Assembly: GCA_002396065.1 (NCBI GenBank)
Contig: DGWE01000082.1
Location: 1-20,321 of the forward strand
Source: Eubacteriaceae bacterium UBA4266
GTDB taxonomy: Bacteria; Bacillota; Clostridia; Eubacteriales; Eubacteriaceae
Direction: 5' to 3'
DNA length: 20,321 bases
Within the stretch, counting starts at the first letter, position 1; every line of letters begins with the position of its first letter. The notes beneath the pieces were generated by a model. The model was not told where the DNA came from, did no database searches, and saw only the letters and a list, made by a program, of their open reading frames with translations. This document shows positions 1-6,683 of this stretch, piece after piece. The position numbers and the translations under genes were made by a program.

Positions 1-659
1 GTGATTTTGCCGGAGGTGAAAATCATCAGCGCGACGCAGACCACGGCCAAAAGGGTCAGCGGCAGCGAGGTGACGAGCATCGAGATGAAGACGGCGACGA
101 TGGAGATCAGCGCCGAGAAGGACATCGGAATCGCGATGGACAGCATCTGACGCAGGGTGTCGGTGTCGTTGGTGAACCGGGACATGATGTCGCCGTAGGC
201 GTGGGTGTCGAAGTATTTAATCGGCAGATCCTGCATCTTCGTGAACATTTCGTCGCGGATATCCTTCTGGATGCCTTGGGAAATGGTGACCATGATCCGG
301 TTGTAGAGCAGGTTGCACACCGCCCCGACCGCGAACACGACGCCCATCACGATGACCGTGTGGAGCAGCGGTGCGAAGTTCGGGTGGGACTGCTTCAGCA
401 TCGGGGTGATGAAGTCGTCGACGACGTTGCCGATGAACAGCGACGATAAGGCACCGACGATGGACGAGACGATGATGAAGATGACCACCGCGGTGAACCG
501 GAAGCGGTAATTGCGGCCGATGTAGGCCAAAAGCCGTCTGATGGTGGCGCCGTCGATGGCGTCCGCGCGGGAGGGCGCCGCCTTCGGGATCGGGTGATCC
601 ATGCGGTTGCCTTGTTCGTCAACGAAGTGACCGTCCTTGAATTTACGCTTCTTCGCCAT
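1..659 (-). CDS. ABC exporter half-transporter, N-terminal membrane domain (3' end outside window)
   Basis: About 219 codons are visible, starting MAKKRKFKDGHFVDEQG; the reading frame stays open to the left edge, so the ATPase domain is missing. After a hydrophilic leader of roughly 45 residues come hydrophobic segments (about residues 56-78, 98-118 and 180-215) and the cytoplasmic-loop motif GDIMSRFTNDTDTLRQ, typical of type-I ABC exporter membrane domains. The start lies inside the end of the upstream exporter gene, with a 17-base overlap, and the ribosome site AAAGGAGG is in that gene's tail, so the two are probably translationally coupled. Since the upstream half has a degenerate ATPase site, this half should carry the canonical catalytic residues; that is a prediction, as its nucleotide-binding domain is not visible. 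Likely role: drug, lipid or peptide export as a heterodimer; the substrate cannot be told. Confidence 0.9.
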   Translation of the reverse strand, partial: MAKKRKFKDGHFVDEQGNRMDHPIPKAAPSRADAIDGATIRRLLAYIGRNYRFRFTAVVIFIIVSSIVGALSSLFIGNVVDDFITPMLKQSHPNFAPLLHTVIVMGVVFAVGAVCNLLYNRIMVTISQGIQKDIRDEMFTKMQDLPIKYFDTHAYGDIMSRFTNDTDTLRQMLSIAIPMSFSALISIVAVFISMLVTSLPLTLLAVVCVALMIFTSGKI

Positions 660-2391
660 TGACTTGGCCTCCTTTCATTTGCATCTGGGTGTCGTAGACC
701 TCGCGGTAGATGTCGTTGCGCGCGATGAGTTCGGCGCTGGTGCCGACGTCGGCCACGCGTCCGCCGTCCATGACGATAATCCGGTCTGCGTCCTCGATTG
801 AGGAAATCCGCTGGGCGATGATCAACGTCGTCGTCCCCGGGATGATTTCCTTCAGACCCTGGCGGATCTTCGCGTCGGTCTTCGTGTCGACGGCCGAGGT
901 GGAGTCGTCGAGAATCAGAATCTTCGGCTTGGCCAGCACCGCGCGGGCGATACAGAGCCGCTGCTTCTGGCCGCCGGAGACGTTGGAGCCGCCCTGCTCG
1001 ATCATCGTGTTCAGCCCGTCGGGCATTTCCTTGATAAATTCGTCGGCGCAGGCGACCTCACAGGCGCGCCACAGCTCGGCGTCCGAAGCGTCGGGGTCGC
1101 CCCAGCGCAGGTTGTCGGCGATGGTGCCGGCGAAGAGCACATTCTTCTGCAGCACCATACTGACCTGGTCGCGCAGCACTTCCATGTCGATTTTTTTCAC
1201 GTCGACGCCGCCGACGTAGACGGTGCCGGTGGTCGCGTCGTAGAGGCGCGGGATCAGCTGCACCAGCGACGATTTCGCCGAGCCGGTGCCGCCGATGATG
1301 CCGATGGTTTCGCCGGATTTGATCGAGAGGTTGACGTCCATCAGCGAGAGCTTGTTCGGGTCGTCGGCGTAGGAGAAACTGACGTTGTCGAAAACAATCG
1401 AGCCGTCTGTGACGTTTTTGATCGGATCCGGCGCGTTGGTCAGCGAGCTTTCGGTGTTGAGCACTTCGACGATACGTTCGCCAGACGCCTGAGCGATGGT
1501 GAGCATCGTGAAAATCATCGACAGCATCATCAGGCTCATCAAAATCATCATGACGTAGGTGATTAGACTGGTGAGCTCGCCGGTGGTCAGGCTGCCGGCC
1601 ACGATGAATTTCGCACCGAGCCAGGCGATGATGATCATGCACGCGTACATGACCGCCTGCATCAGCGGGCTGTTGAGGGCCATCAGCTTTTCAGCCTTGC
1701 TGAAGGTGGTGTAGACGTCGCCGGAAATGCCGCGGAATTTGTCGATTTCGTGGTCCTTGCGGACGTAGGATTTGACGACGCGGATGCCGCGCAGATTTTC
1801 CTGCACGACGGTGTTGAGCTTGTCGTAAATTTTAAAGACCTTGCGGAACAGCGGGTGGGCGAATTTGATAATCAGCCCGAGGCCCACCGCCATGATCGGA
1901 ATCGCGATCAGAAAATAGACCGCCAGCTGGGCGTTGATCATCAGGCTCATAATCAGTGCGAAAATGAGCATCAGCGGCGCCCGGAAGGCGATGCGGATCA
2001 GCAGCATGTAGGCCATCTGAACGTTGGTGATGTCGGTGGTCATTCGGGTGACCAGACTCCCGGTGGAGAAGTCGTCGATGTTTTTAAACGAGAAAGTCTG
2101 GATTTTTTCGTAAATGTCATGGCGCAGGTTCTTCGCCAAGCCCGTCGAGGCGGTCGCACAGAATTTCCCGGCCAGCGCACCGAAGCTGAGGGACAGGCAC
2201 GCGGCCGCGAGCATGATGAGCCCGTAGAACCAGGTGGCGCGCATGTCGCCGCGGTTGAGCCCTTCGTCGATCAGGCGCGCCATCAACAACGGAATGATGA
2301 TTTCCATGACGACCTCGAGGGTCACAAAAAGCGGGGAGAGCATCGATTCGCGTTTGTACTCGCGGATACTCTCCGACAATTTTTTGATCAT
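643..2391 (-). CDS. Heterodimeric ABC exporter, half-transporter with degenerate ATPase site
   Basis: A 582-residue fused membrane and ATPase half-transporter. The membrane domain covers about residues 15-305 and the nucleotide-binding domain about 330-570. Walker A is GGTGSAKS (367-374), with Ala where Gly is usual; the Q-loop Gln is at 415; the signature VSGGQ is at 471-475; Walker B ILILDD ends in Asp496 where the catalytic Glu normally sits; and the switch His is replaced by Gln527 (IIAQRIS). Asp for Glu plus Gln for His is the established pattern of the non-hydrolysing site in heterodimeric exporters such as TM287/288 or BmrCD. It is first in a two-gene operon, overlapping the next gene by 17 bases, and divergent from a MarR gene that probably controls it. 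The start ATG has CTTAAGAAGGAGGCAATT-type upstream sequence with a clear GGAGG. Substrate unknown; multidrug export is the usual assignment. Confidence 0.93.
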   Translation of the reverse strand: MIKKLSESIREYKRESMLSPLFVTLEVVMEIIIPLLMARLIDEGLNRGDMRATWFYGLIMLAAACLSLSFGALAGKFCATASTGLAKNLRHDIYEKIQTFSFKNIDDFSTGSLVTRMTTDITNVQMAYMLLIRIAFRAPLMLIFALIMSLMINAQLAVYFLIAIPIMAVGLGLIIKFAHPLFRKVFKIYDKLNTVVQENLRGIRVVKSYVRKDHEIDKFRGISGDVYTTFSKAEKLMALNSPLMQAVMYACMIIIAWLGAKFIVAGSLTTGELTSLITYVMMILMSLMMLSMIFTMLTIAQASGERIVEVLNTESSLTNAPDPIKNVTDGSIVFDNVSFSYADDPNKLSLMDVNLSIKSGETIGIIGGTGSAKSSLVQLIPRLYDATTGTVYVGGVDVKKIDMEVLRDQVSMVLQKNVLFAGTIADNLRWGDPDASDAELWRACEVACADEFIKEMPDGLNTMIEQGGSNVSGGQKQRLCIARAVLAKPKILILDDSTSAVDTKTDAKIRQGLKEIIPGTTTLIIAQRISSIEDADRIIVMDGGRVADVGTSAELIARNDIYREVYDTQMQMKGGQVNGEEA

Positions 2392-2432
2392 AATTGCCTC
2401 CTTCTTAATGATTAACTTTGCTTAGTCTTTCT

Positions 2433-2438
2433 ATTATA
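2433..2438 (-). promoter_or_regulatory. -10 element of the ABC exporter operon
   Basis: A perfect TATAAT on the minus strand lies about 42 bases upstream of the exporter start codon. No good -35 hexamer is found at 16-19 bases, so activity may be weak or regulated. It sits inside a near-palindrome, TATTATAACAATAATA (2432-2447). Confidence 0.4.
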
Positions 2439-2486
2439 ACAATAATAAAGGTGAAAAGATGATAAAAAGCGGATTAAAAAGAGGTT

Positions 2487-2501
2487 AAAATGTTACATTT
2501 T
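2487..2501. promoter_or_regulatory. Perfect palindrome, candidate MarR operator
   Basis: AAAATGTTACATTTT is a perfect inverted repeat with 7-base arms around one central base. It lies in the divergent intergenic region between the exporter operon and the MarR gene, upstream of the marR -35 and about 50 bases upstream of the exporter -10. MarR proteins bind short palindromes in such positions; binding here is inferred. Confidence 0.45.
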
Positions 2502-2529
2502 CCTGTAATTATTTTTATGTGTCCCACAC

Positions 2530-2558
2530 TTGATTTAATGGGTTAAAAGGTTTATTAT
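2530..2558 (+). promoter_or_regulatory. Sigma-A promoter for the MarR gene
   Basis: TTGATT (2530-2535), a 17-base spacer and TATTAT (2553-2558). The expected start point is near 2565, giving a leader of about 40 bases. Confidence 0.6.
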
Positions 2559-2603
2559 TTAAACAGACTTGTAAATATGTAATGCTTGAAAACAGGGGGA
2601 AAT

Positions 2604-3104
2604 ATGGACGCAGTTGACGAAACGAAAGGCTTCGGACCGGAATTTATCAAACTGGTACTGACGCTGAATAAAGGGAGCATCACCCAGTATTTGAGAGAAA
2701 AGGCGGAATTGATGGAGCTGCGCTACGGTGAGTTCATCGCCTTTCTTCAGATTTTGCGGGCGGATGAGGAAGGCAGGAAAACGACGGTATCCTCCCTCAG
2801 CCGAGCCAATCACTGCACCAAATCCAACATGTCGCAGATTGTGCGGGTGCTGGAGGAAAAAGACTACGTGGGACGCGTGCCGAGCCAAAGGGACCGCCGC
2901 ACCGTTTTTCTCGAAATGACGCCACACGCCAGAGACGCGATACTGAAGCACCGGCTGTTTCTCGATACGCCCCTCAACGAAGCGGCCAAACGCATGGGAC
3001 CGGAGAAATCGGGCCAGCTCATCACCCTGCTTTGGGAGCTGTGGCGCACGATGGAGCAGATCGCGGAAGAAAAAGAAGAAACCGGCCATACAACAAACAC
3101 CTGA
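2604..3104 (+). CDS. MarR-family winged-helix transcriptional regulator
   Basis: A 166-residue protein. The start is ATG at 2604, preceded by AGGGGG at 7-bases' distance, rather than the in-frame TTG 18 bases upstream, which has no ribosome site. A helical N-terminal dimerisation part (1-55) is followed by a winged helix-turn-helix: SLSRANHCTKSNMSQIVRVL (64-83) supplies the helix-turn-helix and SQRDRRTVFLEMT (94-106) the wing, with the Asp-Arg-Arg typical of MarR proteins; C-terminal helices (110-155) complete the dimer interface. It is transcribed away from the ABC exporter operon and shares its 212-base regulatory region, so repression of the exporter and itself, relieved by a small toxic ligand, is the likely job. 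The ligand is not predictable. The stop codon lies within the left arm of its own terminator. Confidence 0.9.
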   Translation: MDAVDETKGFGPEFIKLVLTLNKGSITQYLREKAELMELRYGEFIAFLQILRADEEGRKTTVSSLSRANHCTKSNMSQIVRVLEEKDYVGRVPSQRDRRTVFLEMTPHARDAILKHRLFLDTPLNEAAKRMGPEKSGQLITLLWELWRTMEQIAEEKEETGHTTNT

Positions 3105-3131
3105 TTCTGACGAACCAGGTGTTATTTTTTT
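3096..3131 (+). terminator. Intrinsic terminator of the MarR gene
   Basis: AACACCTG (3096-3103) pairs with CAGGTGTT (3116-3123), 8 base pairs with a 12-base loop, then A and seven T. The left arm contains the gene's TGA stop. Confidence 0.85.
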
Positions 3132-3146
3132 GCTGAAAGAGTTGAT

Positions 3147-3953
3147 TTAAACCGTCGGGTTCAGGTCAGTGTCGGCGACTGCAATGAACCGTTCGATGTG
3201 GGCGTAATCGGTCACGTCCATGTCCAGCGGCGTGACGACAACGTAGTTGTGGTTGACCGCGTAGTCGTCGTAGCTCAAATCCTCGTCGTTGTTGCCGTGG
3301 TTCGGCGCGACCTTCATGTCGAAGTACATCGTGCTGCCGTCTTCGCCCTGAGTCTTCGCGAAGGAATTGGCGTAATTGTGGCGCCGGCCCATTCGGGAGA
3401 CGATGGTGCCCTTGATGTCGGCGTCGGGGCAGTTGGGCGTGTTGATCGAGAGGATGTAGTCGCGGTTGTCCGGCTGATTGACGAACCAGCGGGCGGCCTT
3501 CAGGGCGTATTTCGCCGAGTAGGTGTAGTCGTAGCGGCTGCCGCCGTTTAGCGACATGGCGATCACGGGGACGCCGTTAAAATAGGCGGCCGACGACGCG
3601 CCGATCGTCCCCGAGTGGAGGATGTCGTAGGCGACGTTGGAGCCGTGGTTGATGCCGGTGACGACGAGGTCGGGGCGGGTGTCGGGATCAGTCAGGATCG
3701 CCTCGAGGGCGACGGAAACCGAGTCGTAGGGCGTGCCGAAGACGCGGTAGCCCTTTTGAAGCGCCGGATCGTCCGGCTCAAAGGGTTCGGCGTGGACTTT
3801 CAGCTGTCCGCGCACCGCCTTGGAATGGGATTTGGCAGATTGGGGATCTGCCGGCGCGGCGACGACGATTTCGCCGAGCTTTTTCATCTCGGCGGCCAGG
3901 GCGTGAATGCCCGGCGCGTCGAAGCCGTCATCGTTGGAAAGTAATATTCTCAT
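3147..3953 (-). CDS. surE: 5'/3'-nucleotidase SurE
   Basis: A 268-residue SurE-family metal-dependent phosphatase that removes phosphate from nucleoside monophosphates (some members also act on short polyphosphate). It begins MRILLSNDDGFDAPGI; Asp8 and Asp9, Ser39 and Asn102 (in GINHGSN, 100-106) match the family's metal-binding residues, and GTPYDSV (73-79) and SGTIGAS (114-120) are the usual nucleotide-pocket motifs. The ATG at 3953 has AAAGGA about 9 bases upstream and gives the conserved N-terminus; a start 12 codons further upstream would add an atypical leader. It follows the amidase gene by 66 bases on the same strand with no evident terminator between them, so it may be the last gene of that cluster. 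The length is slightly above the usual 250, from insertions in the C-terminal dimerisation part. The enzyme is cytoplasmic. Confidence 0.95.
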   Translation of the reverse strand: MRILLSNDDGFDAPGIHALAAEMKKLGEIVVAAPADPQSAKSHSKAVRGQLKVHAEPFEPDDPALQKGYRVFGTPYDSVSVALEAILTDPDTRPDLVVTGINHGSNVAYDILHSGTIGASSAAYFNGVPVIAMSLNGGSRYDYTYSAKYALKAARWFVNQPDNRDYILSINTPNCPDADIKGTIVSRMGRRHNYANSFAKTQGEDGSTMYFDMKVAPNHGNNDEDLSYDDYAVNHNYVVVTPLDMDVTDYAHIERFIAVADTDLNPTV

Positions 3954-4019
3954 AATTAAGTCCTTTCTGGTCCAATGGGAGCCATGCAAAAGTCAAAGGC
4001 TGACAGCGCATGGATCGTT

Positions 4020-4844
4020 TCAGTTCGCGAAAAACTGGTCGATGCCGTTCGCGATGCCCTGCACCATTTTGGTCTGGTAGGCGTCGGTCTGCATCAGTTT
4101 GTCCTCGGTCGGGTTGGTCATGTAGCCGACCTCGATGAGGGTCGTCGGTACCTTCGCCCAGTTGTTGCCGGTCAGGTCGTCGCGCTCGACGACGCCCTCG
4201 CTCTTGGCGCCGGTGGCGGTGCAGTAAGCCTTGATCAGGCAGTCCGATAGCCTACGGGACTGGCTGTAGGTGGCGGCGGTGTAGGGATTGTGCGCCGTGA
4301 TGTTAATGGTCATCGCGCCGGTGGGCGTGCTGCTTTCGGCGGCGTTGGCGTGCAGCCGGATAAAGGCGTCGGCGTTGTTGTCGTTGGCCACCTGCGCGCG
4401 CTCGACACAGGAATGGGCAGAGTTGCTGTCGGTACGGGTCAGCACGACCTTGTAGCCCCGTTTCTCGAGTTCGGGCTTGAGCTTGTTCGCGAGATTCAGC
4501 ATGAAGTCGTACTCGGTCACGCCGGTGGCGACGCCCTTGGTGCCGACCATATCCTTGGCCTTGGTTTCGCTGGCGCCTGGGCCTACCGGTTCACTGCCCG
4601 AGGGCATGACGGAGGAGTGGCCCGGATCGAGCACGACGGTCTTTTGATTGGCCGCCGGCTTCGTCTGAGTAGAGGTGTCGGTCTTTGATTGGGATGCGGT
4701 GCTGGTCTTGGACGCTGTCGTCGTCTTTTTCGAGGTGGACGTGGAGGCGGACGCATTTCGGGCGTGGACGTCGTAGAGGACGGCGCCGGCCGAGACGGCG
4801 ATGATGGCGATCATCACAACGATCAGAATGTTTTGGTGTTTCAT
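4020..4844 (-). CDS. N-acetylmuramoyl-L-alanine amidase (Amidase_3), membrane-anchored
   Basis: A 274-residue cell-wall hydrolase that cuts the bond between muramic acid and the peptide stem. Residues 5-24 form one membrane segment or uncleaved signal anchor; 28-68 is a Ser/Thr/Lys-rich, low-complexity linker; 69-272 is the zinc-dependent Amidase_3 domain. Zinc ligands are His76 (VLDPGH), Glu111 (TEYDF) and His165 (RLHAN), and the catalytic Glu238 lies in TLIEVGYMTNPTED, so the enzyme should be active. Similar domains occur in CwlD and LytC. The start ATG has GGGGGAT 10 bases upstream. It begins 15 bases after the stop of the zinc-ribbon/YARHG gene, so the two form an operon, and the amidase probably works just outside the membrane. 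No cell-wall-binding repeats are present. Confidence 0.93.
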   Translation of the reverse strand: MKHQNILIVVMIAIIAVSAGAVLYDVHARNASASTSTSKKTTTASKTSTASQSKTDTSTQTKPAANQKTVVLDPGHSSVMPSGSEPVGPGASETKAKDMVGTKGVATGVTEYDFMLNLANKLKPELEKRGYKVVLTRTDSNSAHSCVERAQVANDNNADAFIRLHANAAESSTPTGAMTINITAHNPYTAATYSQSRRLSDCLIKAYCTATGAKSEGVVERDDLTGNNWAKVPTTLIEVGYMTNPTEDKLMQTDAYQTKMVQGIANGIDQFFAN

Positions 4845-4859
4845 ACAGCAGATCCCCCG

Positions 4860-5567
4860 TTATTCCGGCGTGTAGCCGCCGCGGGCGTCCATCGCATTTT
4901 TAAGCAGCTCGACGTTGGCGCGCTCGATGTCCGACAATTCGTAGTTGTTGTCGAAATCGTCGGGATCGATCGTCCCGTTGTACCAGCTTTTGCTGTCAAA
5001 ATAGTTCTGCAGCTCGGCGGCTTTGAACCGGCGGCCTTCCCGGGCGTAAATTTCGTTGAGGGCGTAGTTGCATTCCTTGGCTGAAAAGCCGGAAATGTCG
5101 CTCGAGGACAGGTATTCGCTCGTCGAATCGGGCAGGATGTAGGTCCGGTTTATCCAATTTGACGACGAGGACGACGAATTGGATGAAGATGAGGACGAGG
5201 AAGAATTGCTGCTTTTATTTTTCGAGGAAGATGAGCCGCTGTCAGAGGATTCGGACTGGGTCGAGCCGGAGCTCGCGCTGGTTTGAGCGCTGCTCTTTCT
5301 GAACATCAGGAAATATAGTGCGGTGACGGCAACCGCGGCCGCGCAGACGATGGCGACGATGATGACCAGGGTATTGCTGGCCCCGGGCTGTTTTTCCCGC
5401 TTCACCGGCTGATCGTAGTAAGGGTCTTGGCTGTAATCGGTCAGGTCGTCGGTTTCAGCGCGCAGGTCGTCGTAATCCGCTGAGGTGTAATTCGGGTTCG
5501 GCGCGCCGCAGACCTGACAATAGGGCAGGTTCGGGTCCAAATTGGCGCCGCAGTGGTTGCATTTCAT
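4860..5567 (-). CDS. Zinc-ribbon, single-membrane-segment protein with extracellular YARHG domain
   Basis: A 235-residue protein of unknown function with clear modules. A cytoplasmic N-terminal zinc ribbon has Cys3, Cys6, Cys17 and Cys20 (CNHCGANL and CQVCGAP); an acidic Asp/Tyr-rich stretch (30-52) follows; one membrane helix spans about 65-89; a linker almost entirely of Ser, with some Asn and Lys, covers 92-137; and an extracellular domain (about 146-228) carries YAREGRRF (174-181), the signature of the YARHG domain (normally Y-A-R-H-G, here with Glu in place of His). YARHG domains occur on the outer face of bacterial membrane proteins, and a wall-related role has been suggested. The ATG has AAAGGAGG 7 bases upstream. 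It is first in the cluster before the amidase, so a role in sensing or holding the cell wall is plausible, but this is inference. Confidence 0.85.
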   Translation of the reverse strand: MKCNHCGANLDPNLPYCQVCGAPNPNYTSADYDDLRAETDDLTDYSQDPYYDQPVKREKQPGASNTLVIIVAIVCAAAVAVTALYFLMFRKSSAQTSASSGSTQSESSDSGSSSSKNKSSNSSSSSSSSNSSSSSSNWINRTYILPDSTSEYLSSSDISGFSAKECNYALNEIYAREGRRFKAAELQNYFDSKSWYNGTIDPDDFDNNYELSDIERANVELLKNAMDARGGYTPE

Positions 5568-5622
5568 AATGGCCTCCTTTTATCTCTCAATCGATTTATT
5601 CGAGCTTCAATCAGATAAATCA

Positions 5623-5631
5623 ATTATAGCA
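5623..5631 (-). promoter_or_regulatory. Extended -10 promoter for the YARHG-amidase(-surE) cluster
   Basis: On the minus strand TGCTATAAT forms a perfect -10 with the TG extension, about 56 bases upstream of the first start codon. No strong -35 is seen, which extended -10 promoters do not need. Confidence 0.55.
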
Positions 5632-5717
5632 TAGATTCAATGGCCATGGGTGAAAACGTATAAGGAAAAGCGCCGAAGCAAAAGAGGCCGCGCCGCCCAG
5701 CTCTGAGCCGCCCGAGC

Positions 5718-6464
5718 CTACTTTTTGGCTGGGAGCTCGGCGAGATCAGGCAGCTTGTCCGGCGAAATGTCGGAGAGAAAATCCTCGACGTAAATCATGT
5801 GTTCGAGCATGCGCTTGCGCGCGAGGGGCGAGTCCTTTGCGGCGATGGCGTCGGCAATGCGCCGATGCTGGAAACAGAGGGCGTCGCCTTCGTCCTTTTC
5901 CCGGGTAATGATCGCGACCCGGGCTTGGTAACGCACGGTTTCCAGCAGGGTCGTCGCAGCGGTCAGCGAATCGCGGATCAGGCAGTTGCCCGAGGCGGCG
6001 GCGATGGACTGGTGAAAGTCGTTGTCGAGATCGGCCGAGGTGTCGATATCTGGCGCGGCGTCCATCTGATCGGCAAGGTTCGTGAGATGCGCGATAAAAT
6101 CAGGCGAGGGGTCGGCGGCCGCGAGGCCAGTCGCTTCGATTTCGAGGCTCTGTCTGAAGTGGTGGATGTCGTAAAGGGAGCCGCCGCCGAGGTAGAAGGA
6201 GATGGTCATGGGCTGGAGCAGCGCCAAATCCATGCGGTCACTGATGAAATTGCCTTCACCCTGCCGGCTGACGACGAGACCGATCATTTCGAGGGCGCGG
6301 ATCGCTTCGCGGATGGTCGCCCGGGAGACGCCGAGGCTTTCAGCGAGCTGGCGTTCTGGGGCCAGCCGGTCGCCTGGACGCAGCTTTTTATTTTGGATGT
6401 CGTGCTGAATGCGGCGGATAACGGTTTGAAAAGCGCGGGATGCGTTTTGGTTTTTGGCGCTCAC
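5718..6464 (-). CDS. FadR-subfamily GntR regulator, candidate repressor of lactate genes
   Basis: A 248-residue regulator. The winged helix-turn-helix is at about 10-75, with the GntR hallmark PGDRLAPERQLAESLGVSRA (30-49) and IREAIRALEMIGLV; the FCD ligand domain covers about 95-232, with metal-site residues Asp147, His151 (DNDFH), His200 and His222. I chose GTG at 6464 because AGAAAGGAG lies 6 bases upstream and the promoter's start point falls near 6494; the in-frame ATG codons at 6509 and 6488 lie in or almost at the promoter start and lack ribosome sites. It is divergent from the lactate permease. LldR and LctA-type members respond to lactate or related hydroxy acids, and operators of the TGGT-N3-ACCA type fit FadR-group proteins. 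Two such sites occur in this window, at the permease and lactate dehydrogenase promoters. Lactate as the ligand is inference. Confidence 0.9.
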   Translation of the reverse strand: MSAKNQNASRAFQTVIRRIQHDIQNKKLRPGDRLAPERQLAESLGVSRATIREAIRALEMIGLVVSRQGEGNFISDRMDLALLQPMTISFYLGGGSLYDIHHFRQSLEIEATGLAAADPSPDFIAHLTNLADQMDAAPDIDTSADLDNDFHQSIAAASGNCLIRDSLTAATTLLETVRYQARVAIITREKDEGDALCFQHRRIADAIAAKDSPLARKRMLEHMIYVEDFLSDISPDKLPDLAELPAKK

Positions 6465-6500
6465 GGGTGTCTCCTTTCTCAAAATCATGTTGCTTCGTTT

Positions 6501-6529
6501 ATTATGCATTAAGCCTTATTTTAAATCAA
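6501..6529 (-). promoter_or_regulatory. Sigma-A promoter of the GntR regulator
   Basis: On the minus strand TTGATT (6529-6524), a 17-base spacer and CATAAT (6506-6501). The expected start near 6494 leaves a leader of about 30 bases before GTG 6464 and argues against the upstream ATG codons. Confidence 0.55.
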
Positions 6530-6599
6530 ATTGTAAATCATGATAGTGAATATTTTGTTCTGAAAAGATAGAAAATTTCTAATTTAGGTAATTTTAAGA

Positions 6600-6628
6600 T
6601 TGACAAATTGGTCAGACCACTATATACT
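6600..6628 (+). promoter_or_regulatory. Sigma-A promoter of the lactate permease
   Basis: TTGACA (6600-6605), a 17-base spacer and TATACT (6623-6628). The spacer contains the palindromic operator at 6609-6619, so a bound regulator would block RNA polymerase. Confidence 0.8.
6609..6619. promoter_or_regulatory. GntR/FadR-type operator, copy 1
   Basis: TGGTCAGACCA, a perfect palindrome with 5-base arms around a central A, lies between -35 and -10 of the permease promoter. The context AAATTGGTCAGACCACT is, apart from the central base, the reverse complement of the copy at the lactate dehydrogenase promoter (9823-9833). TGGT-N3-ACCA is the established core for FadR-subfamily proteins such as PdhR and LldR. 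Confidence 0.75.
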
Positions 6629-6683
6629 TAAAGTATCGGTATTCGTTTACAGGCGTTAAACTGCCGAGAAAAGGGGGAAAAAC

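Noticed and set aside
1750..2415. A 221-codon plus-strand frame opposite the ABC exporter
   Set aside because: Shadow frame with low-complexity Asp/His/Gln composition.
5160..5290. Ser-rich coding stretch as a simple repeat or phase-variable tract
   Set aside because: The Ser codons are mixed (TCG, TCC, TCT, AGC and others) and no pure nucleotide repeat is long enough to slip; it reads as a protein linker.
6465..6509. Upstream ATG starts (6509 and 6488) for the GntR regulator
   Set aside because: They fall in or at the promoter and lack ribosome sites; GTG 6464 has AAAGGAG at ideal spacing.
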